A stretch of 64,000 nucleotides of DNA from Calcarisporiella thermophila CBS 279.70 (taxonomy: Eukaryota > Calcarisporiellomycota). The DNA lies in assembly GCF_041956535.1 (NCBI RefSeq), contig NW_027192207.1, forward strand, positions 343,163 through 407,162, read 5' to 3'. Within the stretch, counting starts at the first letter, position 1; each line of letters starts with the position of its first letter. This document shows positions 1-11,740 of the stretch, one piece after another. Below the pieces are notes generated by a model. The model worked only from the letters and a program-made list of their open reading frames with translations, made no database searches and was not told the origin of the DNA. Position numbers and translations under genes: made by a program.

Positions 1-64
1 ATTATTTTGATCATAAATAAGCGAAATAGCGCATTGTGATTGGTTAATGATTTTTAGTAGCCAG

Positions 65-780
65 TTAAAATGTAGAATTTTGCTTAAAAATAAGCAAAAT
101 AATCCGAATAAGCTGGAAGCGTGAACACCCCCTATGTGTTACTTGTACTAGGTAATATTTGGTAGTCATGACAGGTGTCGGGTCTGTTTCCTTATATCTT
201 TGATACAACAACTCTGCCTTTTCTAAGTTCTTTCGTTCTTTGTAGAAAACGGTTAGTTCTTCCAGAGCATTTCCTGCTTCATGACTCTCGGCTCCATACA
301 TCTTCTCAATTATCAACAACCACCTTCGATACAGAAGTTCTGCCATATTACAATTTCTGCGCTCTTTATAGAAATTGGCAAGGTCATTCAGAGAACCTGT
401 CGTTTCTTTACTCTCGGTTCCACTGTACTCCATTATTATTGTAACCCTTCTCTGATATAGTTGTTCTGCTTTATCATACTCTCTGCACTCTAAATAAAAT
501 CTGGTTAACCAGCTTAGAGCCAATGATGACTCATTACTTTTAACCCCAAACTACTCCTCCATAATCGTCATCATTTTTTTATACAACTGCTCTGACTTGT
601 CATATTTTCCGCGTACTAATCGGGTAGCTTGTTAAGAGCATGTACTGTGTACTTACTCTCAGTTCTACAAAGTTTCTCCAAGGTCAATAATGCTTTATAC
701 AATAACTGCCCTGACTCGTTAACATAGCCTCGGTCTAAATAGAAGCTGCCCATATTGAATAAATGAAATCTATACTTTAT
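65..780 (-). pseudogene. Tetratricopeptide-repeat (kinesin-light-chain type) gene remnant
   Basis: The reverse strand encodes at least four repeats of the roughly 42-residue NPHP3/kinesin-light-chain TPR type, with recurrent motifs such as YDKAEQLYQRR, LNDLANFYKERR and LEKAELLYQRYKE. The longest open stretch (65-523) is 152 codons. Going upstream, the repeats continue but are interrupted by an in-frame TAG at 551-553 and by a frame change near 620-640, so the gene is broken. The most upstream recognisable repeat begins near 753. Such TPR arrays form protein-binding solenoids and often form the C-terminus of fungal NB-ARC receptors, but no nucleotide-binding domain is visible here. The AT-rich codon use matches the surrounding accessory region. 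The downstream end is a run-on tail without repeat character. Confidence 0.6.
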
Positions 781-865
781 ATAACCTTGACTTCATAAAT
801 ATAGGTACCCTTCTACTATTTAATGATAAAGCCCCTTCGATGGTGACTTTAATAATATCGCTAAT

Positions 866-2025
866 CTACTCGCCCCTTTGAAATATTTCAAGGAGTGTAT
901 CTTCATCCCGCTTGGTGAGGACCACGATTTGCCCTTTATCAAATGAAAGCCGCCAAATCGTATTGGCTGTAGAGATGATATTTCGTAACAACCGGCCTTT
1001 TTGTAGATCCCATAATTTTACTTTACCATCGCTTCCACCACTTACAATATACTTGTCATCAATTTTCAAGGTGGTTACTGAGTTATCATGTGCTTGAAGT
1101 CGGTGGGTGTATTTATACGTCCCTAGATCCCAAATACAAATATTGCCATCCGATCCACCTGTTACAAGCGTCTTATCGTGCACTTTAATGTGCCCTACAA
1201 GAGATGAATGTCCTTCAAGTATGCTTAGAAGCTTCCCTGTGGGAAAAGACCATACTCGGACGGTTGTATCTAAAGATCTTAGTTATAAAGCGGATTAATA
1301 CTTTACATTTATGAAGTTGAACATATCGAAGATTTACCCAGTGAAAATGCGCTGACCATCACAATCAAGCGAGTATATTTGATGGCTGTGGCCCTCAAGA
1401 ACACGTAGACATGTTCCAGATTGCAGGTCCCAAATACGACAGGTGGCATCATAAGAACCAGATATCAAGTGATCACCCACAATTTCCAGACATCTTACAG
1501 ACGCGGTGTGGCCGGAAAGGACGTGAGTTAAAGTGCCCTGTTCAATATTCCACACACGAAGCGTGGTGTCTCTCGATCCGCTCGCTGCCATCAACTTGCT
1601 ATGCATTTTGACGCATCTTACTGTTGACGTATGACCACGGAGCACATGCTTGCAAACACCACTGTCAAGGTCCCAGACAAGTACGTTTCTAAAAGGGGTA
1701 GAGATAAAAATTATTGGAAAAATAATTTTTGATATAATTCAAACTACCTATCGCATCCTCCAGACACTAAAATACGCCCAGAGTCGCTAGGGATACCGCC
1801 CAAGAAGTGGATTGACCACACACCACCCTCATGGCCCTTAAGCTTATGAATTAATGAACCATTTTTAGCACTATACACTTCGATTCTATTATTATTGCAT
1901 CCAATCACAATTAGGTCATCATCCATCTGGAGTGAGGTAACCAGGTGGGTACCAATCACTGTTCGATGAAATGGAGCAATGCTATCTTGTTCGCAATTTT
2001 GCTCGACAGTTTCTGAAAACATCAC
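866..2025 (-). CDS. WD40 beta-propeller protein related to FBXW7/Cdc4, no F-box seen
   Basis: Three exons (2025-1748, 1688-1338, 1277-866) join in frame to about 346 residues. The protein is a chain of seven to eight WD40 repeats with SGSRDTTLRVW, SGSYDATCRIWDL and SGGSDGKVKLWDL strands. The repeat order and the HTSTVRC..SGSRD..VRC pattern match the propeller of FBXW7/Cdc4, the substrate-recognition subunit of SCF ubiquitin ligases. The three arginines that bind phosphodegrons in FBXW7 (two VRC arginines and the GSRD arginine) are present. The C-terminal blade ends shortly before the stop, as in the family. No F-box or dimerisation helix can be found upstream. The first exon could be internal, because TTTTCAG directly upstream of its AAACTG looks like an acceptor, so an N-terminal exon may be missing. 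Divergent from VMA3. Confidence 0.75.
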
Positions 2026-2626
2026 TTCAATTTGATATAGTCTATTTCACACTTAAATATCAAATTTTAAGACTGAGATTCTCAAAAAATACCAGTAATT
2101 ACGCGATATATTGGTTTGGAATTTGGTTTTTAACAGAATTAACGCTAGTTATAAGATGTGAGCTCAATAATGCCTCGAGGCTCAATTGTTCAAAGTGCGA
2201 ATTCATGCCAAAGCCAAGATATTTTTTAAACACTTGTGGCTGAGTTTAGCTATATTAGAAGCTAATACAGAATCTGCACGGGCTACATCGCCATGGAATG
2301 CGATTATTTGGTATTGATTGATCGTTGAGAAACGAACTACTAGATATCGTACTGAGAGTTACTACAGACACTCTATAGTGTTTAAAGTGAGCGCCGGTTT
2401 AATGGTCTTTAACATAAAATAGTTGTTAACTAGGATATATATATTTAAGACTAAATCCAGCGATTTGTCTCCAAGCCACATTGTGACGTAATCATGAAGT
2501 AAAGCCCATGTTGCGCGGCACTTTTATTGTAAAGTTTCTGCGTGTTTTTTCTCTTCGGTTTCTTCACTTCCGTTCACTATTGCACTACATAACCTTTGAT
2601 TTATATTCAAATAAATATTACAAAAT
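2026..2626. other. Divergent intergenic region, AT-rich
   Basis: This lies between the WD40 gene (reverse) and VMA3 (forward). I searched its reverse strand for an F-box that would complete the WD40 gene and found only short frames with many stops. It presumably holds both promoters. No repeat or RNA gene was recognised. Confidence 0.4.
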
Positions 2627-3537
2627 ATGTCCGATCTCTGGTAAGTTGAATGACGTTCTCAATCGTGGATTCCCATGATATCCCATCATCTCCACTAGCT
2701 ACCCGCGATTAGAATTTTTTTACTCTTCATCCCCAGGTTACTTTTAATATTAATTCCTTGGATATCTCTTATTTATGAAACAGCCCGGTCTACTCTCCCT
2801 TTTTTGGCGCGATGGGATGCGTGTCTGCAATCGTCTTTACATGTGAGTTCTTAGCCATCGCAGGATTAGATTATCGAGATGGATACTAAATATTTTAATT
2901 TTTAGGCTTCGGTGCTGCATATGGTACTGCGAAATCTGGAGTAGGTCTCTCGGCCATGGGTGTCCTTCGTCCTGATCTTCTTACCAAATGTATCGTACCA
3001 GTGGTATGTAACAATTCTTTCAATCATCTGTTTTACCACTCTTGATGCTCTGTGAAAGCAGTATTGCTAAATTTGATTTTCGAATTTTTAGGTCATGGCT
3101 GGTATTATTGGTATTTACGGTGTGGTTGTCTCCGTAATGCTTAGTAATTCCTGTTAGTATCTGCTACATTTACAATTATTGCTATTTCAATTAAATTTCA
3201 CGTCTTGTGTAAATTTAGTGAAGGCGAAAATGTCTCTATTCGCGGGTTTCATCCAGCTAGGTGCTGGCCTTTCCGTTGGATTGGCTGGTCTCTCAGCTGG
3301 TATTGCAGTCGGTATTGTGGGTGATGCTGGTGTTCGTGCTACTGCTCAGCAGCCAAAGATGTTTGTGGGCATGGTAATTAGGCCCCATTACTCTCCAACT
3401 CAACTTTTTACTAACCAACTTTTTATACCACTTAGGTCCTTATTTTGATTTTCGCTGAAGTACTGGGTCTCTACGGATTGATTGTTGCCCTTATCTTGAA
3501 CACTAGAGCAGGTTCTGAGGCCGTTCCATGCCCTTAA
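2627..3537 (+). CDS. VMA3: V-type proton ATPase 16-kDa proteolipid subunit c
   Basis: Six exons (2627-2640, 2784-2842, 2906-3003, 3092-3152, 3219-3373, 3436-3537) join in frame to 162 residues, the usual length for subunit c. The protein has four transmembrane helices, with the glycine-rich [17 protein letters not shown] and [14 protein letters not shown] repeats of the duplicated proteolipid fold. The proton-carrying glutamate in helix 4 ([10 protein letters not shown]) falls at residue 137, the same number as in yeast Vma3. It forms the rotating membrane ring of V-ATPase, which acidifies vacuoles and the Golgi. The first coding exon is only 14 nt. All donors and acceptors are GT/AG. Convergent with the LMBD1-like gene 360 bp downstream. 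Confidence 0.96.
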
Positions 3538-3897
3538 GTATTTCCTATCCACGTGCCTAGAGAGGGTGGAAAAATACTTTAAAATATATGTGTGTTTGCT
3601 TGTGTTTGTTCTCGAATCTTCAACTCTTTTATTATCACCTCTTTCTTCTATTTTTTCAATATATATATTTTTAAAAAAGAGTTTCAGACCATTACACTCC
3701 ATGATAAGAACCGACTCCACAAAATTTTCTTATTGCAGCAAAAAAGCTAATACAAACACAACAATAAAGAATCGATCGGGGAATCTGTACTATTTCTTAT
3801 ATAAAATATTTTACAATATCCATATAACCAAACGAGATATGAAAATGAGATAGAAATACGCTTTTCAAGCAGAGGATGAACAAAGATGACGACTCAA

Positions 3898-5932
3898 CTA
3901 CCCCTCATCCTCGTCATGCACCCTGCCACGGGCTGCTTCCAACAAAGCAGCCTCCTCTTCCTGCTCCACTTCTTGCTCCACCTCTAGATCTGACATCACT
4001 CGCGGAGAAACCACCATCACAACAGCAAAGGCTATGAAAAACACGGCCAAGAAAATCCACTGCATATAATAGAAGGCCATTCCGAAAAATGGGGTGTTCA
4101 CAGAGATTCGGTTGATGAAAGTGGACACGACCGTAGGAGTGCAAATGTCGCTGGGACCATAAACGTCACATGGGACGATCAGTTGTGGATAGGAAGAGCA
4201 ATCACGCACCCCGCGTACCTCAGTTCCACTTTGGGTATGATTGCAATAGTACTGCCCACCAAAATGTCCATATCCAGGCATAACGACCGTCACCAAGGTA
4301 TAATTCAGTGCCAACAGGGTGAGCATTAGCAAAAAGGTCAACAGCAAAAGGCCTTGGGGTGGGGTTGAGTTACGACGAATGCGGAAGAGATCGACCCATG
4401 CAAATCGTACACCGATGTGGATGATACCAACCAAGGTGCAAACGAAGATATAGAGGACAACAAAGCCAAGGAGAATAGAGTCGAGAGGGAAGAGGGATGA
4501 GAGTCGAAGGAAGAGCAGATTAAGAGGATTAGGGATTTTTGTTTGCGTAAGGAGAAAACCACAGCGGCTGCCACAAATTGAATTTTTTATCTTATCGAGA
4601 CTAGGAGTTCAAACTTGAATGAGTTCACATTATTAGCCGCTCTACAAATTCACCTAAAACTATACCTTGTGATGATGATTGAAATTGCAAATAAGAGCGA
4701 GAGTGCCAAAAAGAGAACACCAAATATTGACTAAACAGAAAGGGTTGAAACAACAAATAGTGTAGTCAAGAGTAGATATATGCCTACCTTGAGCGGTCTA
4801 AAGAAAGCAAAAATACGGTTCAGAATTCCCGTCTGAGACTCCTCCAGATTACGCGAACGACGAATCAGTATCCTCTCCTCTCGTTCAAGATTTTCCAGTT
4901 GTTTTCGATCTCGTGACGAAAGCGGTTGATCAGTGCCTAAATATTTGACGGTAATCGCTCTTTGTTTTTCCCGGTTAATGGCTAGCTTTGCGGCAATCTC
5001 TTCATCTTCCCGTTGGAAATTGCGAAAACCATCTTTGATCATGGTCATAGGAAGAACAGTTAAACCAGGGGCCTAAGCGAAAAAAAATGACTCATTATAT
5101 AAATTCTTAGTACGCAAAGGAGCAGCAAGTTTGATCCAAACCGTATAGGCAATATACACTATAAGTCCAACGAAAATAAGGACCGCGATTACAAAAACCA
5201 AGGCTTTTTCGCCCCCATTTTGGTCAAGCAGATGTTTGAACCAGTCGAGATCAATATGGCTTGGCTGCGTGCTTGGGTGCAAAAACATGCCAGTGACGAA
5301 GAGCACGACTACTATCACTATGAAAAAGGTTGTGTATTTGATGGAGGACATGGTCCGCTGCCTCACCGTCTGAGATTCCTCAAGTTCCTCAAAGTAAAAG
5401 TATGCGAAGGGGACAAGGAAAAAGCAGAAAAATGCGATCGCGCCGTACGCAACTAATCAATTTTTCAGTTAGTCATAATAAACAAGTACTACTGTAGAGC
5501 CAAGTGAGATATACTGTAATAAACAGCCTTTAACGTAAATGTCAAATTTGCAATAACATTGGGTGTGGCCCATCCCTTTTTTAATCCAGTTCGAGGATCC
5601 ACCGTCGATGAAACGAGAAATATGTCGATCGGGAAAAGCGCAACCGTAGCGAATGTAAGAGTGAGCCCGACAATGGTCACTATCGTCACTAGTAATTCGG
5701 CTTCTCTTTGATTTTGGTAGTATTTGGTAAAACCAAAACTAAAGACAAGAAAGCCCTTGTTTCAAGGAACAAGTGATGGGAGAAGGAGCCAATGAGAGAA
5801 CAAATAAGAAAAGGTTAAAAAAAGATGTTTTTAACCTCTACTTACCACACACACGCATAGAAAGACTAATATGGCCACGGTTAGATTCGGATGAGTAGAA
5901 CTAGCAAGAAATAGCGGATGCGAAGATTCCAT
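3898..5932 (-). CDS. LMBRD1: LMBR1-domain membrane protein, LMBD1-type lysosomal cobalamin transporter
   Basis: Six exons (5932-5846, 5755-5515, 5452-5142, 5072-4788, 4730-4666, 4567-3898) join in frame to about 552 residues, close to the 540 of human LMBD1. About nine membrane helices are visible. Family hallmarks are YFYFEELEE after helix 3, GLTVLPMTMIK, the basic coiled loop LENLEREERILIRRSRNLE, SRCGF and FPLDSILLGFVVLY. The C-terminal tail is acidic. LMBD1 exports cobalamin from the lysosome in animals; the fungal role is assumed by homology. The weakest splice call is the donor at 5141 (GTTTGG), chosen because it joins IAYT to APGL in frame as in homologues. The second acceptor (5756) is also non-canonical in context. 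Confidence 0.88.
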
Positions 5933-7077
5933 TTCGTAAGAATAGTTGGAGGATAACTAGAAATCAAGATCCAAATAAATTTTCGTTAAAAAATATATTT
6001 AAGAGGAAACAATGTATTGCATTTGATCTCTCCAGCCTGGAGAAATATTAATAATTTTTCTCTTTAGTCATTGTGAAAAGTGAGACGCCAGAGTGAATTT
6101 TGGTGGCGAGTACACAGTCACAAAAGAAATCGGCATTTGAAAATAACTTGGATGAAGGATATGACACTCTCCCGAAATCCGCATTCAAATAAAAGCTACA
6201 ACGGAGTACTCTCAAGTACCAATCATTAATAGCAGAGCTCGTAAAAATTCAATTCCCTAGTATCCGATTAGCTTGAAATACTTTTATCTTGTACCATTTT
6301 GCTTATTTATTCACATCCAGTATACAGCGGCTTAACTAAGGGCAGAGATGCTTCCAGCTCTTAAAATCAGCTAGACTTTTACAAAAAAATCTCTCCTTGG
6401 TAATGCTCCTAGCATATTTTTATAGAGATAGAAAATCGGGATGGAGCTAAACTGAAAAAGTTGCTTTGGAGAATTAGGCTAGAAGTTCAAATCAGTGATC
6501 TGTGCAAACCCCTCTGGCTTTCATATTGAATAATATGGAAAGCAAAAAGAGTAGAAATATCTAGAACATCTGGTTCTCTCCATAAATGAGCTACTATTAA
6601 ACTAATAATGGCAATGTGCGGTATATTGTTTGCCTATTTACCACGTACCACGTGGGTGGTTAGAAAAATATACAAAATGTGTAGATGAAGTGTGGCTATT
6701 GTTCTTGTTGGTTCGCTTGCCACCCCGATTTCAAATACTTTTTATGATTGATGAGTGTGTAGACAGATCCACCAGAGATGATGTGGGTAATTTCTAAATA
6801 AAAATAGCATATCTAAAAGGGTGGGGATAGATGCATATTTATAGATAAATTATAATGTCCACATAGCCCACAAATAAGCTCTCAGCTTCTGCCCGAACGG
6901 ATGACATAGTTGAGAGACACATGTATTGGATTCTTTTCATTCTTTCATTGCAGGTGAATATTTCAGAATAAAATAGAAATGCTGACCCTATTTTAATCTG
7001 TTCCTCTTCTCCATCCTCTTGTATATAAAGGCATTGCAATTTTCAATCATTCTAATACTTAACTACTCTACGTAAAA
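5933..7077. other. AT-rich intergenic region
   Basis: No convincing coding sequence, RNA gene or repeat is visible. A short reverse frame near 6839-7039 has no recognisable motif. The right end carries the lipase promoter. Confidence 0.4.
7022..7029 (+). promoter_or_regulatory. TATA-box-like element of the lipase gene
   Basis: TATATAAA lies 48 bp before the lipase start codon, a plausible core promoter spacing for a fungal gene with a short leader. Confidence 0.45.
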
Positions 7078-8044
7078 ATGAAAGCTTTCTATTTTATTCT
7101 CCATTTATTCTTCCCAATCTTCGTGTTTGCGAACCCTCTCTCGGATGCCCTGCGTTCGATTACCACTGAATTGGATCATCAACCGCTTAACGATACCCAA
7201 TTAAAAGCCACGAAGCAATATGCCAAACTAATGGCGGTAACCTATTGTGGTGCTGGGAAGCCAGGACCATTTGAGTGCAGTTTCTATTGCAATGAATTTT
7301 CTAACACTACGGCTGTTCAATATTTCGAAGTACCACCCTATGATATCAATGGCTATATTGCTCGGGACGACAGCCGACAAGCCATTGTCATCGCCTTCAA
7401 AGGAACAACCTCATTAACGAATGTTAAAGTTGACAAGAACTATTTGCTTACCCCATACGACGTAGCAGATCCAAAGAAAGGCTTGGTTCACCTAGGTTTC
7501 CGAAATGCTTATTTGAGCGCAGGTAAAGGAATATTGCCAAGTATAATGGACCAAATACAAAAATATCCAGGTTACGAAGTAGAAGTAATTGGCCACAGTC
7601 TTGGCGGTGCAATGGCTGCATTTCTTGCCATGAATCTATGGGAGACCGAGAAAGTTTCGAAAGAAAAGCTTGTGCTTGTGACATTGGGTCAACCTCGCAT
7701 AGGAAATGGCGAGTTCGCTGAACGATTAGATCGCGCTGGATTTTTGGCAAAACGCTTGGTCAATGGTAGAGATATGATTTCAGTTTTCCCAAATCGTGAA
7801 TTACTGCCGGGATATAAAGTATGTAAACCCGTGCTTCGATTTTTAAAGTGATATTCCCATTTAACTCTTTTTATTTTTAATGCCTTAGCACCATTCACCT
7901 CAAATTCAGTCTGAATCAGGAGCCACAATACAGTGCAGAAATGCAGAAGACCCTAAGTGCTTTCATGAGAGGCCACTAAACTGGGCCGAATTTCCTAATG
8001 TAAATTTGTATACAAGTAGTTTTGCTCTGAACGTCAACTTATAA
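7078..8044 (+). CDS. Secreted class 3 lipase (alpha/beta hydrolase)
   Basis: Two exons (7078-7818 and 7889-8044) give 298 residues. A hydrophobic signal peptide of about 19 residues ends at VFANP, so the enzyme is probably secreted. The nucleophile elbow GHSLGG puts the catalytic serine at residue 174. The acid is Asp232 in NGRDMISVFP. The catalytic histidine is one of the HH pair (248-249) that begins exon 2, so splicing is needed to complete the triad. The upstream FKGTTS motif provides the oxyanion region of Rhizomucor-type lipases. These enzymes hydrolyse triacylglycerols or related esters. The length is normal for the family. A TATA-like box sits just upstream. Confidence 0.9.
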
Positions 8045-8837
8045 GAAATTATTATACGTAGCATCTCTGGTATAATGACGTTAATATAATACGGTGTATT
8101 GGCGATTATATACCCCAGCGCGTCTCTAAGGTTTTTTCGAAGTTTCCCCTGCTGGATCCCAATTGGATTTAACTAGATATTTACACTCGTAAACCCGTTA
8201 TTTACAACCAAATAATTTTTTTCATTTTTGAAACCTTAATTTTATAGTTCAAAAGCTTCATCGCTTTCCACTAATTCTAATAAGCTAGAATAATTTTTGA
8301 ATGATTAATTGATAAAATAATCTTATATGAGAGATTCCACAGAGATTCAGACAGAATCATAGAAGAATTATGAAGTTTGATTGACTCAGATATTTACATA
8401 GTAAATCTTTAATACTATGTCCTTATTAGAGTTAATAACTCTACTAATATACACCTAAATTCCCTAATTTTTGGTGCAATGAATACTCCTTTACTTGCCG
8501 CTTCTTTTTGGAAACCATATGCAAAACTTTCGCTTCCCCCAGTAGTGTTATATAGAGTTTCTAACCTAATTATTTGGACTAGGATTGCATTCTAGTTAAC
8601 GTCTCTTGCAATTGCCAAAAATGTTTACTCGATACAACTTCGTTATAATTGAAGAAATAGGACTATATCATTTAATGGTTCGGTTAATGATAGTGTTTAT
8701 TTAGTAGATTTTTGTACTTACAACCACTCAGACTTGAGATTTACTCTTGTCTATAAAATTGTATAATGCTCACATTTCGCTAGTGATCTTAATGAATTAT
8801 TGTTGCAAAATAACTATATTCTAATCATCTTTTTGTT
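8045..8837. other. AT-rich intergenic region
   Basis: No gene, repeat or RNA is recognised. Base composition is strongly AT-rich. Confidence 0.4.
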
Positions 8838-11299
8838 TTGAAGAACTATCTCATGAAAATCCAGTCTATTTGGTTTAAATGCATAAGGCCTGAAGTGACG
8901 GCATGGTCCAGAGTCGCCTTAAGAAATGTCGAATTTGTCGATGATCTCAAAAAGGTTATCAAAAGCGCAAAGCCAAATCAGCTCAAAAACTACGATGCAG
9001 ATCAACTTACCCTTATGATTAAGAGGAAAAATGAGGGCGATGAACAAGCAATCGAACTTGATCCAGAGGAAACAATTGCATCAGTCTTAAAGCGTTTCAA
9101 TAACGACTGCCGGGTGTTGGTGTCAGTTCCTAATGGTAAATAATCCAGGAGAAATATTGCTTTTGTCACTTTCACTTGCTATCCATTTAAATTTTTTTTT
9201 TGTATAATTCAATACTCCATTAGTCAAACGAAATAAGCGGCCGCTGGATGCAGGTATGCACTTCACTATTTTTTTTTTTTTTGTAAAACACACTCTTCTT
9301 AATGCATATTTTTCTCATCGAAGATGAGGGACCTTCAAAGAGGCCAACCATGGATAGTCTACTGAAAGGTAAAATTGTATTGTGCCTTTGGGTTGCAGGA
9401 TCTATTTTAATTCAGTTATAATTCAATTTTTTTTAGAGATTGCACCATTCCAGTCACTATTCCGCCGGATCATGGAAGAGACTTCCAGAGATCCTGAGGA
9501 GTATTCTAACCCCAGCAAAATTATGAAGATTCCCTTTCCTTTCCTTAAAACCATCCCAGTCGACCGTTTTAAGATTACTGATGGGTGTTTTATTTACATG
9601 GGTCGCGAGGGATTCGCTCGAGTGCTGGCTGAGGTCGAAAGTTTGGAATATCCAGTCGACTATCACAAGCTTTATGTTTACGGAAGTATTGGCTATGGAA
9701 AATCCCATATCCTTGCAGCAATGACATGTCTCCTCATCCAGCAAGGAAAACGAGTTGTCTACCTCCCAGATTGTCGCGCTATGGCTGCAGATTTCCTGGG
9801 ATATCTTACAGGAGCTCTTCTTCTAACCTTTGGTGACTCCGAATTCCATCAACTTGAAATTTTAAATTGTGACACTACAGAAAAAATTCATGCATTCTGC
9901 AAAAGAATTATTTCCAGAGATTCTATCCGTCTCTACTTTATCGTCGACCAACTAAATGCACTGGACCACGAGATCATCAACGAAGATAGCATCACCAACT
10001 CTAAAAAGAGCACAGTACGCGAATACTTAGACTTGATTACGTCTGAGCACTATGTCATAAAAAGCGCATCGGCGAACTTTCAATCAGCTATTCACATGGA
10101 GCAGAAACAGTTATCTGAAAAAAAGGTTGCACTTTTAGGAGGTCTAACTAAGGTAAAAACTTTTCTTAATTAAGTTAAAAATCGTAATTATTCTCAAATT
10201 AATACTGTTGTTGGTTAACTAGACAGAGATGCAGGAATGGTGGAAGCTCTATAAAGACTATTTGCCATATCTCGATCAGAATGAAAAAGAATTTATTGAG
10301 GACATCACCGGTCGCACGCCTCTTTTTCTACGTCCGCTCCTGAGACTAGATCACAACAAGAGTTTCAAAGAAATGAAGCGCAATTATCTGGAATCTCAGG
10401 AGCTGAAAAAAATATCCAGCCAAGTGGAATTGTTTGCAATGCAGAAAAAAAACGAATTAAGCCGACTGGACTGGCGCAGGCAAGTCTAGAAGTTTATTTG
10501 CTTTGTTTTATGCATTTATTTTATTACATCTTCTCCAATTTGTAGATACGTGGATTTCATGAATGGGTGCCTGCTCAGTGATAATGTGTCAGATAGCATT
10601 AAATACTACGATCACCGTCACTTCTATATCGACGAGAAAAATGTCGGTCGTTACACCTGTGGGATGGCACGTGATACAATGGCAGGAATATTTCGCGATT
10701 TGGGAGATGACATTTTCCTTGATACTGCGTGGTTTGAGAGTTTGAGTATTTTTCAAGGCAACCCGTCAGTCCTTGGGTTTATCGTGGAACAGATGTGTCT
10801 TAGTGGCATTTCACAAACCGGATTAAAAGTAGTCGGCCTAGGGTTCTCCAATATGAAAACCATAGTATTCAGAAAGGATATTCCCAAGTATAACACTAAG
10901 CTTGAACTAGCATTATATGTTCCTTTAACTTACAACTACACAGCAATTGACGGGTTGATTTTGCCTTTGGACACGGAAAAAAAGATAGCTCACTTAGTTC
11001 CGATTCAGATTACCATTGCCAAGGATCATACAGATTCGGAATCAAAATTTTTCGCTAACTGGCATAGCTGGACACGAGCTCTGACCGTCGAAAAATTTAC
11101 AATCAGGGCCATATTTCTGTGGATCACAGAAGGAAAACGAGAGATAAAGGAGCTGGAGACAAAGCTGAGGGAAACAAGACAAGGTGTCATTTTGGTACAA
11201 CCGGAACATGCCAGTGTGTGCGTCACAATTGAAGACATAAATAGAAAGCTTGGTGAAGCTTTGAAAATAGCCCGAGGGCTTCGTGATATTGGAAGATGA
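8838..11299 (+). CDS. Crinkler (CRN)-like protein: ubiquitin-like header, P-loop NTPase, nuclease-like C-terminus
   Basis: Six exons (8838-9135, 9224-9253, 9324-9368, 9437-10152, 10223-10479, 10546-11299) join in frame to about 699 residues; the second methionine at 8853 is an alternative start. Residues 1-100 resemble the Crinkler header: a ubiquitin-like fold with DDLKKVIKSAKPNQLKNYDA. A P-loop GSIGYGKS lies near residues 206-213 and a Walker B-like YFIVDQLNALD near 290. The C-terminal part resembles the PD-(D/E)XK-type domain of this family, with AIDGLILP near 582 and PIQITIAKDH near 601. Crinklers occur in oomycetes, chytrids and glomeromycete fungi, where many are proposed effectors acting in nuclei. 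There is no classical signal peptide, which is normal for the family. The intron after 10479 uses a GC donor (AG|GCAAGT). The gene looks intact. Confidence 0.8.
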
Positions 11300-11740
11300 A
11301 GTACAGTCCGTTGTAAAAGTAACCCTGAAACAGAGAGATGATCTACGGTAAAAGGTGGCCACATCCAACTAACAACCGTTTGGAGTCCTGATGAGTAATT
11401 TGAACCGAAGATTATCTGATATTGTGATATCTATTCACAGTAAGGGTTAATATTATTAACCCATCATATTAAATTTACTTCAACTTAATTATTTTTCTAT
11501 AAATAGGTCTAAACTAAATATCAAACACATACTCTAAAATCCCACTTATACCGCTTTTATTTCATATACAATACTGTAGAATGATTATCAAATGACCCTT
11601 TTTGGTAAAATATCAAAATTTTTTGGAATTTTTTGTATTTTCTTAAGAAGTTTGTGTGGTGATTTTTCTTCATAAGTGAACGCTGAATGCTTAGGATCGA
11701 GCACTTGAGCGACTGTCATCACTGGCTTTTTTATAAAATT
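11300..11740. other. AT-rich spacer
   Basis: Nothing coding is recognised between the Crinkler-like gene and the transposase remnant. Confidence 0.35.
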
